NCBI GenBank assembly: GCA_964460075.1
Contig: CAYWPC010000040.1
Span: forward strand, 1 to 14,168
Length of the DNA: 14,168 bases
Direction: 5' to 3'
Origin: JAMBLL01 sp964460075
GTDB taxonomy: Bacteria; Actinomycetota; Acidimicrobiia; Spongiisociales; UBA5794
Positions 6,195 through 12,867 of the stretch are shown here, in pieces. Made by a program: the position numbers and the translations under genes. Position 1 is the stretch's first letter. Every line of letters starts with the position of its first letter. A model generated the notes under the pieces. The model searched no databases and was not told where the DNA came from. It saw nothing but the letters and a program-made list of their open reading frames with translations.

Positions 6195-7646
6195 ATGACC
6201 CCACGCCGCCTCACGACAGAATCTGGCGCACCAGTGGCCGACAATCAGAATTCTCAGACCGCTGGTTCACAGGGCCCTGTACTGATGCAGGACCATCACC
6301 TGATCGAGAAGCTCGCCAGATTCAATCGGGAACGGATTCCTGAGCGGATCGTCCATGCCCGCGGGTCTGGCGCATTCGGCTACTTCGAGGTGACACAGGA
6401 CGTGACACAATGGACACGTGCCCGATTTCTCTCCGAGGTCGGTAAGAGGACGGAAGTACTCGTCCGGTTCTCCACGGTCGCCGGGAGTCGTGGCGCACCG
6501 GAGGCTGTTCGAGACCCGCGAGGGTTCGCCATCAAGTTTTACACCGAGGACGGCAATTACGACCTCACAGGAAATAACACTCCGATCTTCTTCATCCACG
6601 ATCCGTTGAAGTTCCCTGATTTCATTCACTCACAAAAAGCGGATCCGTACACGAACAAGCAGGAACCGGACAACGTGTGGGATTTCTTCAGCCTGTCACC
6701 AGAGGCGACCCACATGTTCACTTGGTTGTTCGGTGACCGGGGCATCCCAGCCTCGTACCGCCACATGAACGGGTACGGATCGCACACGTTCCAATGGGTG
6801 AATGGTGAAGGCGAGGGAGTCTGGGTCAAATACCACTTCAAAACGGATCAGGGTGTCGAGTGCCTCACCAACGACGAAGCAGCCGAGCTCGCAGGCGAGA
6901 ATCCCGAGTCGCACACCACCGACCTGATGACCGCAATCGACGGCAGCGACTTCCCATCTTGGACACTCAATGTGCAGATCATGCCGTTCGAAGACGCCAC
7001 GACGTATGGGATCAACCCGTTCGATCTGACCAAAGTGTGGCCACACGCAGACTATCCACTCATTGAGGTTGGCAAGTTGGTGCTCGACCGCAACCCGGAG
7101 AACTACTTCGCTGAAGTTGAGCAGAGCGGATTCGATCCGGGACACTTCGTGCCTGGCATCGGACCTTCACCAGACAAGATGCTGCAAGGTCGGCTGTTTG
7201 CCTACGGCGACGCCCACCGGTACCGCCTCGGTGTCAACCACACACAACTGCCAGTCAACAGTCCCCACGCCACCGCGGCAGACAACTACGGCCGGGACGG
7301 GCTCATGCGATTCAACGACAACGCCGGACGTTCGAAGAACTACGAGCCGAACAGCTTCGACGGCCCGGTCCAAACAGGTGAACCTCTCTATGCGGGTGTC
7401 GACGTGAGCGGTACGACCGGTTCCTACGAGTGGAACGACCGAGAGTCTGACGACTTCCAACAGGCGGGGGCTCTCTATCGCGTGATGGATGGCGCCGCGC
7501 AGCAGCGGCTCATCGACACGATCGCCGGAAGCCTTTCGCAGGTATCGAAGGATGAAATCGTTGAGAAGTCGGTGTCGCATTTCCGCAATGCCGATCCCGA
7601 GTATGGCAGTCGACTCCAGACAGCAATCGACGCTCTCCGCAACTAG
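6195..7646 (+). CDS. katA: Monofunctional haem catalase
   Basis: Converts hydrogen peroxide to water and oxygen; a cytosolic haem tetramer. At 483 residues it is a small-subunit (clade 3-like) catalase with NADPH-binding-type architecture. The active-site signature RFNRERIPERIVHARGSGA (42-60) contains the essential His54; the distal Asn127 lies in GNNTPIFF, and the haem-ligand Tyr337 lies in RLFAYGDAHRYRLG. The spacing His-to-Asn (73) and His-to-Tyr (283) is identical to that of bovine liver catalase (His74, Asn147, Tyr357), so the enzyme should be active. The ATG at 6195 follows AAAAGGAGA with six bases between. No OxyR, PerR or Fur-type regulator gene is next to it; the long leader with repeats upstream is the likeliest place for control. 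No rubrerythrin or bacterioferritin gene is near. Confidence 0.98.
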   Translation: MTPRRLTTESGAPVADNQNSQTAGSQGPVLMQDHHLIEKLARFNRERIPERIVHARGSGAFGYFEVTQDVTQWTRARFLSEVGKRTEVLVRFSTVAGSRGAPEAVRDPRGFAIKFYTEDGNYDLTGNNTPIFFIHDPLKFPDFIHSQKADPYTNKQEPDNVWDFFSLSPEATHMFTWLFGDRGIPASYRHMNGYGSHTFQWVNGEGEGVWVKYHFKTDQGVECLTNDEAAELAGENPESHTTDLMTAIDGSDFPSWTLNVQIMPFEDATTYGINPFDLTKVWPHADYPLIEVGKLVLDRNPENYFAEVEQSGFDPGHFVPGIGPSPDKMLQGRLFAYGDAHRYRLGVNHTQLPVNSPHATAADNYGRDGLMRFNDNAGRSKNYEPNSFDGPVQTGEPLYAGVDVSGTTGSYEWNDRESDDFQQAGALYRVMDGAAQQRLIDTIAGSLSQVSKDEIVEKSVSHFRNADPEYGSRLQTAIDALRN

Positions 7647-7683
7647 GAGTGTGCTCGTCCGCCCTCGACACTGAGTAGTGAAT

Positions 7684-7735
7684 CGGCTTCCTAGGCTGAT
7701 AGGTGCGACCGGCTTCGTAGTCTGACGCATACGAC
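7684..7735 (+). promoter_or_regulatory. Tandem 26-base repeat containing two -10-like boxes
   Basis: Two adjacent copies, 7684-7709 and 7710-7735, agree at 19 of 26 positions, including CGGCTTC-N-TAG-N-CTGA. Each carries a TANNNT box (TAGGCT 7692-7697 and TAGTCT 7718-7723). The second would start transcription near 7730, leaving a 19-base leader with the GGGAG ribosome site (7739-7743) of the oxidoreductase gene. It could be a duplicated promoter or a pair of operator sites. Confidence 0.5.
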
Positions 7736-7748
7736 CACGGGAGACTCT

Positions 7749-8735
7749 ATGACCACGTTTGCGTACTTTGCCGGCCACGAACAGTTCCAGCCAGAGGAAC
7801 TGGTCCGTCACGCAGTGCTCGCCGAGGAAGCGGGTTTCGACGCCGTGCTCGTGTCTGAGCATTTCCATCCGTGGGTCGACGATGTTGGCGCGTCTGGTTT
7901 CGCCTTCGCGACAATCGCAGCTATGGCACAGGCCACGTCGAGGATCACGTTCACGACGGGAGTCACGACACCTCTCTGGCGGTACCACCCTGCAGTCGTC
8001 GCTCAGGCGGCCGCGACCCTCGACCGGCTCAGCGGAGGCCGGTTCACGCTCGGTGTCGGAACCGGCGAGAACCTCAACGAGGGCCCACTCGGATACGAGT
8101 TCCCGAAGTACGCAGAGCGTGCTGCCCGCATGGCGGAAGCGCTCGCGATCATGCGAAAACTCCTCGACGGCGAGAAGCTCACATACGCCGGGGAGTGGTA
8201 CAGCACCGACCGTGCAAAGCTTTACAGCCCACCGATGCATGATCTCGACATCTACATGGCAGCAGGGGGCCCGAAATCAGCTGCCCTTGCCGCCCGGATG
8301 GCGGAGGGGATCATCACAAGTGTCAAGCAACCGGATGCGACCTTCGAGCGCGTCATCGACCCTGCACGCGCTGCAGCTGCCGACGCTGGTAGGAATCCAC
8401 CCAAGATCCTGGCCTCCCGATGGAGCATCAGAGCCTCGAATAGTGACGACGCATGGACGACGCTCGGGGCATGGCGCGGCCTGCGGGCACCGGGAAGACT
8501 CGACGCGGTCGACCCGATGGATCTCAGGATCAGGGCAGATGACATGCCAAGGGAAGAGATCCTTGCGATGTACAGCGTCGTGGAGACGGCAGACGACTAC
8601 GTCGAGGTGTACGCACCACTCATCACCCAGATTCACGCCGACACGGTGGCGATCCAAACCACATCCCTCAACCAGGCAGACACCATTGCCATGTTGGGCA
8701 ACAAGGTGTTACCCGAGTTGCGACAGCTCGGGTGA
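7749..8735 (+). CDS. F420-dependent oxidoreductase of the luciferase-like (LLM) superfamily, G6PDH-like family
   Basis: A 328-residue TIM-barrel flavin-type oxidoreductase that uses deazaflavin F420. It resembles F420-dependent glucose-6-phosphate dehydrogenase (Fgd) along the chain: SEHFHPW (36-42), TGVTTPLWRYHPAVVAQAAAT (70-90), LGVGTGENLNE (101-111) and IYMAAGGPKSAALAARMAEG further on. Fgd's catalytic His40 and Glu109 correspond to His38 and Glu107 with the same 69-residue spacing. It is probably one of the related family members (sometimes annotated as TIGR03557) rather than Fgd itself, because the sugar-phosphate pocket cannot be confirmed by eye; the true substrate is unknown. The start ATG has GGGAG five bases upstream. 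It follows catalase by about 100 bases on the same strand but has its own likely promoter. Use of F420 supports the actinobacterial assignment. Confidence 0.92.
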   Translation: MTTFAYFAGHEQFQPEELVRHAVLAEEAGFDAVLVSEHFHPWVDDVGASGFAFATIAAMAQATSRITFTTGVTTPLWRYHPAVVAQAAATLDRLSGGRFTLGVGTGENLNEGPLGYEFPKYAERAARMAEALAIMRKLLDGEKLTYAGEWYSTDRAKLYSPPMHDLDIYMAAGGPKSAALAARMAEGIITSVKQPDATFERVIDPARAAAADAGRNPPKILASRWSIRASNSDDAWTTLGAWRGLRAPGRLDAVDPMDLRIRADDMPREEILAMYSVVETADDYVEVYAPLITQIHADTVAIQTTSLNQADTIAMLGNKVLPELRQLG

Positions 8736-8770
8736 CTTAAGAACAATCCCCATGGTTTGTAGGTGGAATT

Positions 8771-8800
8771 GGGTGGAGCCGCATCGCTACGGTTCCACCC
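8771..8800. terminator. Hairpin shared by two convergent genes
   Basis: GGGTGGAGCCG (8771-8781) pairs with CGGTTCCACCC (8790-8800, one G-U pair) around an eight-base loop. It lies 36 bases after the oxidoreductase stop and contains the stop codon of the convergent lipoprotein gene, so it could end transcripts from both sides. GGTGGAA at 8762-8768 can also pair perfectly with TTCCACC (8793-8799), giving a competing stem. No T run follows on either strand. Confidence 0.55.
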
Positions 8801-9446
8801 GGTCGATCACCGCGAGTGCGCTCCGGGCAAAGTCTTCACCGAAGGATCCATCTGCCATTGCTGCCCAAAGACTCGGCACGACCGTCTCTGCATACGCGTC
8901 CCGCACAATGTCGCCCGCTTCCCCATCGGGAAGGTCGACGTAGGCACTCAGCAGCAGATTGGCGAAGCCGTCGGCGAGTGAGGCGACCATATCGACTTCC
9001 CATGTCCCATCAGACCGCATCCGGGTGATGACGACCGATTCGGATGCCGGGCCGCCAGAAACCGGAACGCTTGCAAATTCGATCCCCTCGGAGGTGAACG
9101 CGGTGGCCTGCCCAACGGTGAGCGTCGAAATCGGTCTGGACGCAAAATCGGTGAAACCTTCAGCAAACGACTTCCAGTACCCGACCTGGAGATCAATTGG
9201 GACCCCCTCGGTGAGATACGACACCGTGGTCTCCGTTGGCAGGGCGTTCTCTATGCCGAGAATGAGTGCAAGAGATCTAGGCTCGATAGCGGCTGCTGCC
9301 CCTTCGGTGTCGCCAGCGTCGATCGCCTTGAACCATGCAACGACCGCGCGCTCGGGTGTGTCATGGCCCGGCGGTGGCGGCTCAGCACTCGAGCAGGCGG
9401 AGGCGAGCAGTGATGCTGCGAGCATGATTGTGAAGAATCGGAGCAC
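8787..9446 (-). CDS. Putative lipoprotein, DUF4878/NTF2-like
   Basis: A 219-residue exported protein with a lipoprotein signal: short basic start (MLRF), hydrophobic core and lipobox ASAC ending at Cys18, then a Pro-rich linker (SSAEPPPPGHDTP). It should be anchored to the outer face of the cytoplasmic membrane. After the linker, PERAVVAWFKAIDAGDTEGAAAAI resembles the first helix of DUF4878/NTF2-like domains, followed by mixed strands with a GTWEVDMV element; the exact family is a guess. The start is GTG at 9446; an internal ATG (9425) would leave too short a signal sequence. A TAACCT box lies six bases before the GTG, so the mRNA is probably leaderless. It diverges from the TauE/SafE-type pair across 87 bases and converges on the F420 oxidoreductase. 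No enzyme active site is evident. Confidence 0.82.
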   Translation of the reverse strand: MLRFFTIMLAASLLASACSSAEPPPPGHDTPERAVVAWFKAIDAGDTEGAAAAIEPRSLALILGIENALPTETTVSYLTEGVPIDLQVGYWKSFAEGFTDFASRPISTLTVGQATAFTSEGIEFASVPVSGGPASESVVITRMRSDGTWEVDMVASLADGFANLLLSAYVDLPDGEAGDIVRDAYAETVVPSLWAAMADGSFGEDFARSALAVIDRVEP

Positions 9447-9452
9447 GTTGAA

Positions 9453-9458
9453 AGGTTA
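9453..9458 (-). promoter_or_regulatory. -10 box of a leaderless lipoprotein promoter
   Basis: On the minus strand TAACCT, six bases (TTCAAC), then the GTG start. The expected transcription start coincides with the G of the start codon. No good -35 is seen. The spacing is the same as at trpD and at the divergent transporter gene. Confidence 0.55.
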
Positions 9459-9521
9459 GCTTCAGAGGTCTGCAACCGGCTCGTCGCACCGTGCCTCTGA
9501 CTGTACGAACAGCTCAGCTTC

Positions 9522-9527
9522 TAGGGT
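9522..9527 (+). promoter_or_regulatory. -10 box of a leaderless transporter promoter
   Basis: TAGGGT, six bases (ACGCGC), then the ATG at 9534, so the transcript is expected to start at the A of the start codon. A CTGACT at 9497-9502 could serve as a -35 with a long (19-base) spacer. No ribosome site is present, in keeping with a leaderless mRNA. Confidence 0.6.
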
Positions 9528-9533
9528 ACGCGC

Positions 9534-9890
9534 ATGACATTTTCTTGGCCTAGGGCCGCTGCCGTTGGCATCGTCGCAGGCTTCCTCTCGGGTCTCCTCG
9601 GCATCGGAGGCGGCGTGATCGTCGTCCCAGGCCTCGTGCTCCTCGTCGGCCTCGACCAGTACAGCGCTGCTGCGACCTCCGTGGCGACCATTGTGTTCTC
9701 AGCCTCAGCGGCACTCGTAGCGTTTGGTGTCGGCGCTTCAGTGGGATGGACAACGGCCCTGATTGTTTTCGGTGGCGCTGCCGTTGGCTCCTGGGCAGGG
9801 GCACGGTACATGCACAAAGTTCCAGAGCACGTGCTCGCCGGTGTCTTCGCTCTCGTCCTGGCTGTAGCAGCAATACGGATGTGGTTTTAA
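9534..9890 (+). CDS. TauE/SafE-type (TSUP) transporter, N-terminal half as a separate protein
   Basis: A 118-residue membrane protein with about four helices (residues 8-34, 44-64, 72-91, 99-116). It carries the first-repeat hallmark GLLGIGGGVIVVP (20-32), an ATS element (47-49), a Gly-rich GGAAVGSWAGAR stretch (80-91) and the VFALVLAVAAIRM ending. Known TauE/SafE (TSUP) proteins, which export sulfite, sulfoacetate or related anions, are about 250 residues with two such repeats in one chain; this is only one repeat. The stop codon overlaps the next start (TAATG), and the next gene encodes the second repeat, so the two halves probably assemble as a heterodimer. The substrate is unknown and no sulfur genes adjoin it. 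The mRNA looks leaderless. Confidence 0.88.
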   Translation: MTFSWPRAAAVGIVAGFLSGLLGIGGGVIVVPGLVLLVGLDQYSAAATSVATIVFSASAALVAFGVGASVGWTTALIVFGGAAVGSWAGARYMHKVPEHVLAGVFALVLAVAAIRMWF

Positions 9891-10288
9891 TGCTCGAAAT
9901 CATCGGCCTCGTCATCTTGGGACTCTTCACCGGCGCGCTGGCTGCGACACTCGGCGTCGGCGGTGGCGTCATCTTCGTTCCGGTCCTCATCGCCGGCTTC
10001 GGCTTCGCTCAGCTCGGTGCCCAGGGAACATCGCTTGCGATTATCGTGCCGACAGCCATAGTGGGCATGATCACCCATGCACGCGCCGGCAGGGTCCGAT
10101 GGAACGTTGTAGCAGTCGTTGGCACGGGAGGGATCATCGGCGCCCTCGGTGGCGCACGCCTCGCGCTCTCGGTCGATGAGGCGCTGCTCAGGCGTGTGTT
10201 CGCCATTGTGCTGATACTTCTAGCTGTCCGCATGGCTGCTCGAACGTGGAAGCTCTGGAAGGCATCAACGACGCCCAATTCCCGCTGA
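9890..10288 (+). CDS. TauE/SafE-type (TSUP) transporter, C-terminal half as a separate protein
   Basis: A 132-residue membrane protein and partner of the preceding half. It has its own complete repeat: GALAATLGVGGGVIFVP (15-31), a GTS element (46-48), the HARAGRVRW loop (63-71) that in the family links helices, the GGIIGALGGARLA stretch (80-92) and the LRRVFAIVLILLAVRMAAR ending. The ATG at 9890 shares its A with the TAA stop of the first half, so ribosomes would re-initiate there. A longer open frame runs upstream to 9746 but those extra residues are the shifted reading of the first gene. Its 3' end overlaps the convergent DUF457-type gene by 24 bases. If the split were an assembly frameshift, one would expect the motif order to be broken at the joint; instead both halves are complete with proper ends. 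Confidence 0.88.
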   Translation: MLEIIGLVILGLFTGALAATLGVGGGVIFVPVLIAGFGFAQLGAQGTSLAIIVPTAIVGMITHARAGRVRWNVVAVVGTGGIIGALGGARLALSVDEALLRRVFAIVLILLAVRMAARTWKLWKASTTPNSR

Positions 10289-10798
10289 CACGGTCCCGGA
10301 ACGCAACAGCGTTCGCCTCACCGTGCGGTCCCTCAACCCTGCCTTCCGCCACAGAGCAACGAGATACGCAAGTCCGATGACCTCTCCGAGCCACACGATA
10401 GGGTTCGCCACCACATCTGACACGTAGCCGGCGAAGGTCTCGAAGCCCGTCGCCGTGAAGCCCCCTGTGAGAATCGGCCACCAGAGCGTCTCAGGCTGGT
10501 TCCACATCGCGTCGAGAAGAACATGCAACACCACACCAACAGCAAGCAGTATCCAGCGCTTGCGGACCGGCCCTCGACGTGTCGCTATGAGAACCGCGAC
10601 GAAAACTATCGATCCGAAGGCGATGCTGTGGCTCCACAGTCGCACGGTTTGATAAGTCGGCCAACCGACTACACCGATCGGTGTGTCGATCAGGTCTGGC
10701 AGGATCGCTCCGAGTGCCAGGAACCGCAGGTCCATCGCCTGGTCACGAAACGTGTAACGCACGAAGGCAACCGTGGCGCCGACGTGCCAAAACAGCAT
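10265..10798 (-). CDS. Membrane-bound metal-dependent hydrolase, DUF457/YdjM-like
   Basis: A 177-residue protein with about four hydrophobic segments. Conserved polar residues typical of the DUF457 family sit among them: His5, the GAILPDLID motif (30-38, Asp35 and Asp38), His57-Ser58 and the HVLLD motif (His92, Asp96). These are likely metal ligands, and family members are annotated as membrane-bound metal-dependent hydrolases, though activity is largely unproven. It is the last gene of the minus-strand operon: its ATG follows the zinc-ribbon gene's stop by three bases and has no ribosome site of its own, so it is probably coupled. The 3' end overlaps the C-terminal TSUP gene by 24 bases on the other strand. 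The tail after residue 150 is Arg-rich and unconserved in appearance. Confidence 0.85.
   Translation of the reverse strand: MLFWHVGATVAFVRYTFRDQAMDLRFLALGAILPDLIDTPIGVVGWPTYQTVRLWSHSIAFGSIVFVAVLIATRRGPVRKRWILLAVGVVLHVLLDAMWNQPETLWWPILTGGFTATGFETFAGYVSDVVANPIVWLGEVIGLAYLVALWRKAGLRDRTVRRTLLRSGTVSAGIGRR
10299..10314. terminator. Small hairpin after the TSUP pair
   Basis: GAACGC (10299-10304) pairs with GCGTTC (10309-10314) around AACA, starting 11 bases after the transporter stop. It lies inside the 3' coding end of the convergent gene and has no T run, so its role as a terminator is weakly supported. Confidence 0.25.
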
Positions 10799-10801
10799 CG
10801 A

Positions 10802-11512
10802 TCACACGACAAGGATCGAACGACAATGGATACAACGCGGAGGGTCCTCCTTCTCGACCCTTGCCACCTCGGCTGCGGAGAGCTTTAGGTGACAGGTACC
10901 GCACACACCGTCAGTGAGGGAGCCAACGACGGGGCCCTTGCGCTTCTCCCGAAGCCCATCGTAGATCTCGAGAAGGTAGCCATCGACAAGGTCGATCACG
11001 TCCTTCTTCCGCTCCTCTTTGACAGCAAGCTCCCTGTCGATTCGCTGCCATTGGTCTGATATGGCCAGCCCCAGACGATCCTTGTCTGCCGTTTCGACTT
11101 CGAGTTCGCTTGTCAGCCGTTCAACATCCGCTTCTGCATGCTCTTTCTCTTCGATGTAGCCGAGGACCTCGTCCTCCATCTTCGAGACTTTCGCGTACAA
11201 GAGTTCTACCTCGCGACGCAGATAGTCGGCGTCTCTGGCAGACAAGCCGCCCGCGTACAGCCGATTCTGCTCAGATGCTGCCTTCTCGACAGCGATCTCG
11301 AGTTCGCCATTCGTCTTGTGTAGGTTTTGGTCGGCTTCAGCAAGACGGCTCCTCGCAACGTCGAGGGCCTTCGTCAATCTCGCGGCTTCCTCATGAGCCG
11401 ACTTGTAGTCATCCAACTCGGGCAGCGAACTGCGGGTATCGAGAAGCTTGTCGATCTGAAGGTCGATGCCCTGGAGGTCCAGAAGATCGGCAAGGCTCTT
11501 GAGCTGTTCCAC
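10802..11512 (-). CDS. Coiled-coil protein with C-terminal C4 zinc ribbon (COG1579 family)
   Basis: A 236-residue cytosolic protein. Residues ~1-185 are highly charged and helical, with heptad-like spacing of Leu and Ala, forming a long antiparallel coiled coil; the conserved LYAGGLSARDADYLRREVELL lies in its middle. The C-terminus is a zinc ribbon with Cys204, Cys207, Cys227 and Cys230 (CGTCH and CIHCR), preceded by LTDGVCGTC. The role of this family is not settled; it is linked to nucleic-acid processing and is often found beside Nif3-like and RNase H genes in actinobacteria, as the gene order here partly shows. The GTG start at 11512 has a good GGAAGGA ribosome site (11524-11518) and follows the Nif3-like stop by a single base, so the two are coupled. 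No RNase H domain gene is present in this window. Confidence 0.93.
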   Translation of the reverse strand: MEQLKSLADLLDLQGIDLQIDKLLDTRSSLPELDDYKSAHEEAARLTKALDVARSRLAEADQNLHKTNGELEIAVEKAASEQNRLYAGGLSARDADYLRREVELLYAKVSKMEDEVLGYIEEKEHAEADVERLTSELEVETADKDRLGLAISDQWQRIDRELAVKEERKKDVIDLVDGYLLEIYDGLREKRKGPVVGSLTDGVCGTCHLKLSAAEVARVEKEDPPRCIHCRSILVV

Positions 11513-11513
11513 G

Positions 11514-12281
11514 TCAGTCCTTCCACGGATTGGGATCTATATCTATGCGTACGACGTCATCAGCGATCGTGCGTACCGCAGCGTACAACGCATTGATACC
11601 GGGCCGTTCGGTTGGGACATGCCCAGCATCAATGACCGCTAGCCCCCTGTCGAGTGCACGGGTCACCTCATGGTGCTTGACGTCACCTGTGACGAGTACG
11701 TTCGCCTTGTCGACCGCCGCGTCGATGAACGACCCGCCAGAACCTGGAACGACGGCCACCGTTGCGATTTGATGCGCTCTTCCACCTGCAAGGCGAACGG
11801 ACGTGTCGAGACGTTGTGCTACCAAATCTGCGAATGCACCCAAGTCGGTCGGCGCGATGTTGCCGATCCGGCCGATACATCGTCCCTCGTCGTCGTCTTC
11901 ACAGCCGAAACCGGTGACGTCGTCAACGCCGAGTGCGGCGGCGAGGGAGTCCGCCGTCCCTCCCTTGGTTGCGTCGAAGGCGGTGTGAACCACGATCAGG
12001 GAGACACCTGCGGTGGCGAGTTTGAGCGCACGACCTTCAGCGGTCGGTCCGTCGATGAACGTCGTGGTGGGTGCAAACAGCAGCGGGTGATACGCGATGA
12101 GTGTGGCAACACCCGCTGTGACGATCTCCGTGATCACAGCATCGGTAACTTCGTGACACACGCCGAGGCAACCTGCAGGTCGATGTAGTGATCCGACCTG
12201 GAGACCGACACGATCCCATGCCGCTGCCCTCGAGAGATCTATCCGACGGTCAAGCGCCTCGAGGAGGTCCAAAACGAGCAT
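11514..12281 (-). CDS. Nif3/YbgI-family dinuclear metal protein
   Basis: A 255-residue member of the Nif3-like (DUF34, YbgI) family, cytosolic, with two metal ions; sometimes annotated as GTP cyclohydrolase I type 2, though the reaction is debated. Family signatures: DRVGLQVG (23-30, usual form DNVGLQVG), AYHPLLF (63-69), HTAFD (99-103), TGDVKHHE and DAGHVPTE (218-225). By spacing to E. coli YbgI (His63, His64, Asp101, His215, Glu219, recalled from memory) the ligands here are His65, Asp103, His221 and Glu225, but the first His of HHP is Tyr64. The codon is TAT where CAT would give His, a single-base difference. The missing ligand could lower metal loading or change the chemistry. It lies between the GNAT and zinc-ribbon genes, 19 bases and one base away. 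No clear ribosome site precedes its ATG. Confidence 0.93.
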   Translation of the reverse strand: MLVLDLLEALDRRIDLSRAAAWDRVGLQVGSLHRPAGCLGVCHEVTDAVITEIVTAGVATLIAYHPLLFAPTTTFIDGPTAEGRALKLATAGVSLIVVHTAFDATKGGTADSLAAALGVDDVTGFGCEDDDEGRCIGRIGNIAPTDLGAFADLVAQRLDTSVRLAGGRAHQIATVAVVPGSGGSFIDAAVDKANVLVTGDVKHHEVTRALDRGLAVIDAGHVPTERPGINALYAAVRTIADDVVRIDIDPNPWKD

Positions 12282-12300
12282 CGAGAGAGATGCTACCGGC

Positions 12301-12867
12301 TCATCGGATCGTCTTGGATGTATGGGTCAGTCCGTCGACGAGCAAAGGCTCCATGTACCCCAGCTCACGCAGCAGGGCTGCGACCGGTTTGTTGTCCGGC
12401 TGATACACGGCAACGAATGCTTCGATTCCTGCCGACACCGCTAATGGTTCGAGTTGTCGAAGTAGCACAGAGGCCACACCCCGGTGTCTCCACTGCGGGT
12501 GGACGACGATCGCAACCTCTGCCTCCGAGTCCCCTGCGCTCCCCTCGTAGCGAGCAATTCCGACGCTGTCACCTGATTCGTCCATAGCAACCACCGCCAT
12601 ACGCCATCTGTAGTCGACCGTGACGAGGTATCGGATCTGGCTAGGTCGACTTGGCGGGGTACCGGTGAGAAATCTACGACGAATCGTGTCGCCGTCGCCG
12701 AACTCGAATGCGTGCAGCATGCGGGCCTCATCCTGAGGGACGACGGGACGAATGAAGATCCTCGAGCCGTCACTCAGGCGTTCCCACGTCTCAACGGCTC
12801 GCGGATATCCATCTGGAGCCGTGTCGACGTGCATGGCTGAGAGATGCCTATCGGATGGTTCGGTCAC
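12301..12867 (-). CDS. GNAT-family N-acetyltransferase
   Basis: A 188-residue cytosolic acetyltransferase that would move an acetyl group from acetyl-CoA to an amine. An N-terminal extension of about 35 residues leads into RIFIRPVVPQDEARMLHAFE (36-55), then RRRFL (63-67), like the GNAT domain attached to or acting as protein-lysine acetyltransferases (Pat type). The acetyl-CoA loop is QWRHRGVA (125-132) after the strand EVAIVVHP, and YQPDNKPVAALLRELGY (155-171) is the usual GNAT helix and C-terminal strand. The target is unknown. The GTG start at 12867 overlaps the stop of the upstream membrane gene (GTGA), without a ribosome site, so translation is coupled. No cyclic-nucleotide-binding domain is fused to it, unlike mycobacterial Pat. 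Confidence 0.92.
   Translation of the reverse strand: MTEPSDRHLSAMHVDTAPDGYPRAVETWERLSDGSRIFIRPVVPQDEARMLHAFEFGDGDTIRRRFLTGTPPSRPSQIRYLVTVDYRWRMAVVAMDESGDSVGIARYEGSAGDSEAEVAIVVHPQWRHRGVASVLLRQLEPLAVSAGIEAFVAVYQPDNKPVAALLRELGYMEPLLVDGLTHTSKTIR

Noticed and set aside
7167..8240. Minus-strand open frame of 357 codons
   Set aside because: Antisense to catalase and the F420 oxidoreductase, both unmistakable; long open antisense frames are normal in GC-rich coding DNA.
7759..8943. Plus-strand open frame of 394 codons
   Set aside because: Ser/Arg/Pro-rich +1 reading of the F420 oxidoreductase, running into the antisense side of the lipoprotein gene.
9746..9889. N-terminal extension of the second TSUP gene
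   Set aside because: These codons are the shifted reading of the first half; the coupled ATG at 9890 gives a proper membrane-protein start.
9534..10288. Split transporter as a sequencing frameshift
   Set aside because: Not fully excluded, but both halves have natural ends and a classic TAATG coupling joint, so two real genes are the simpler reading.
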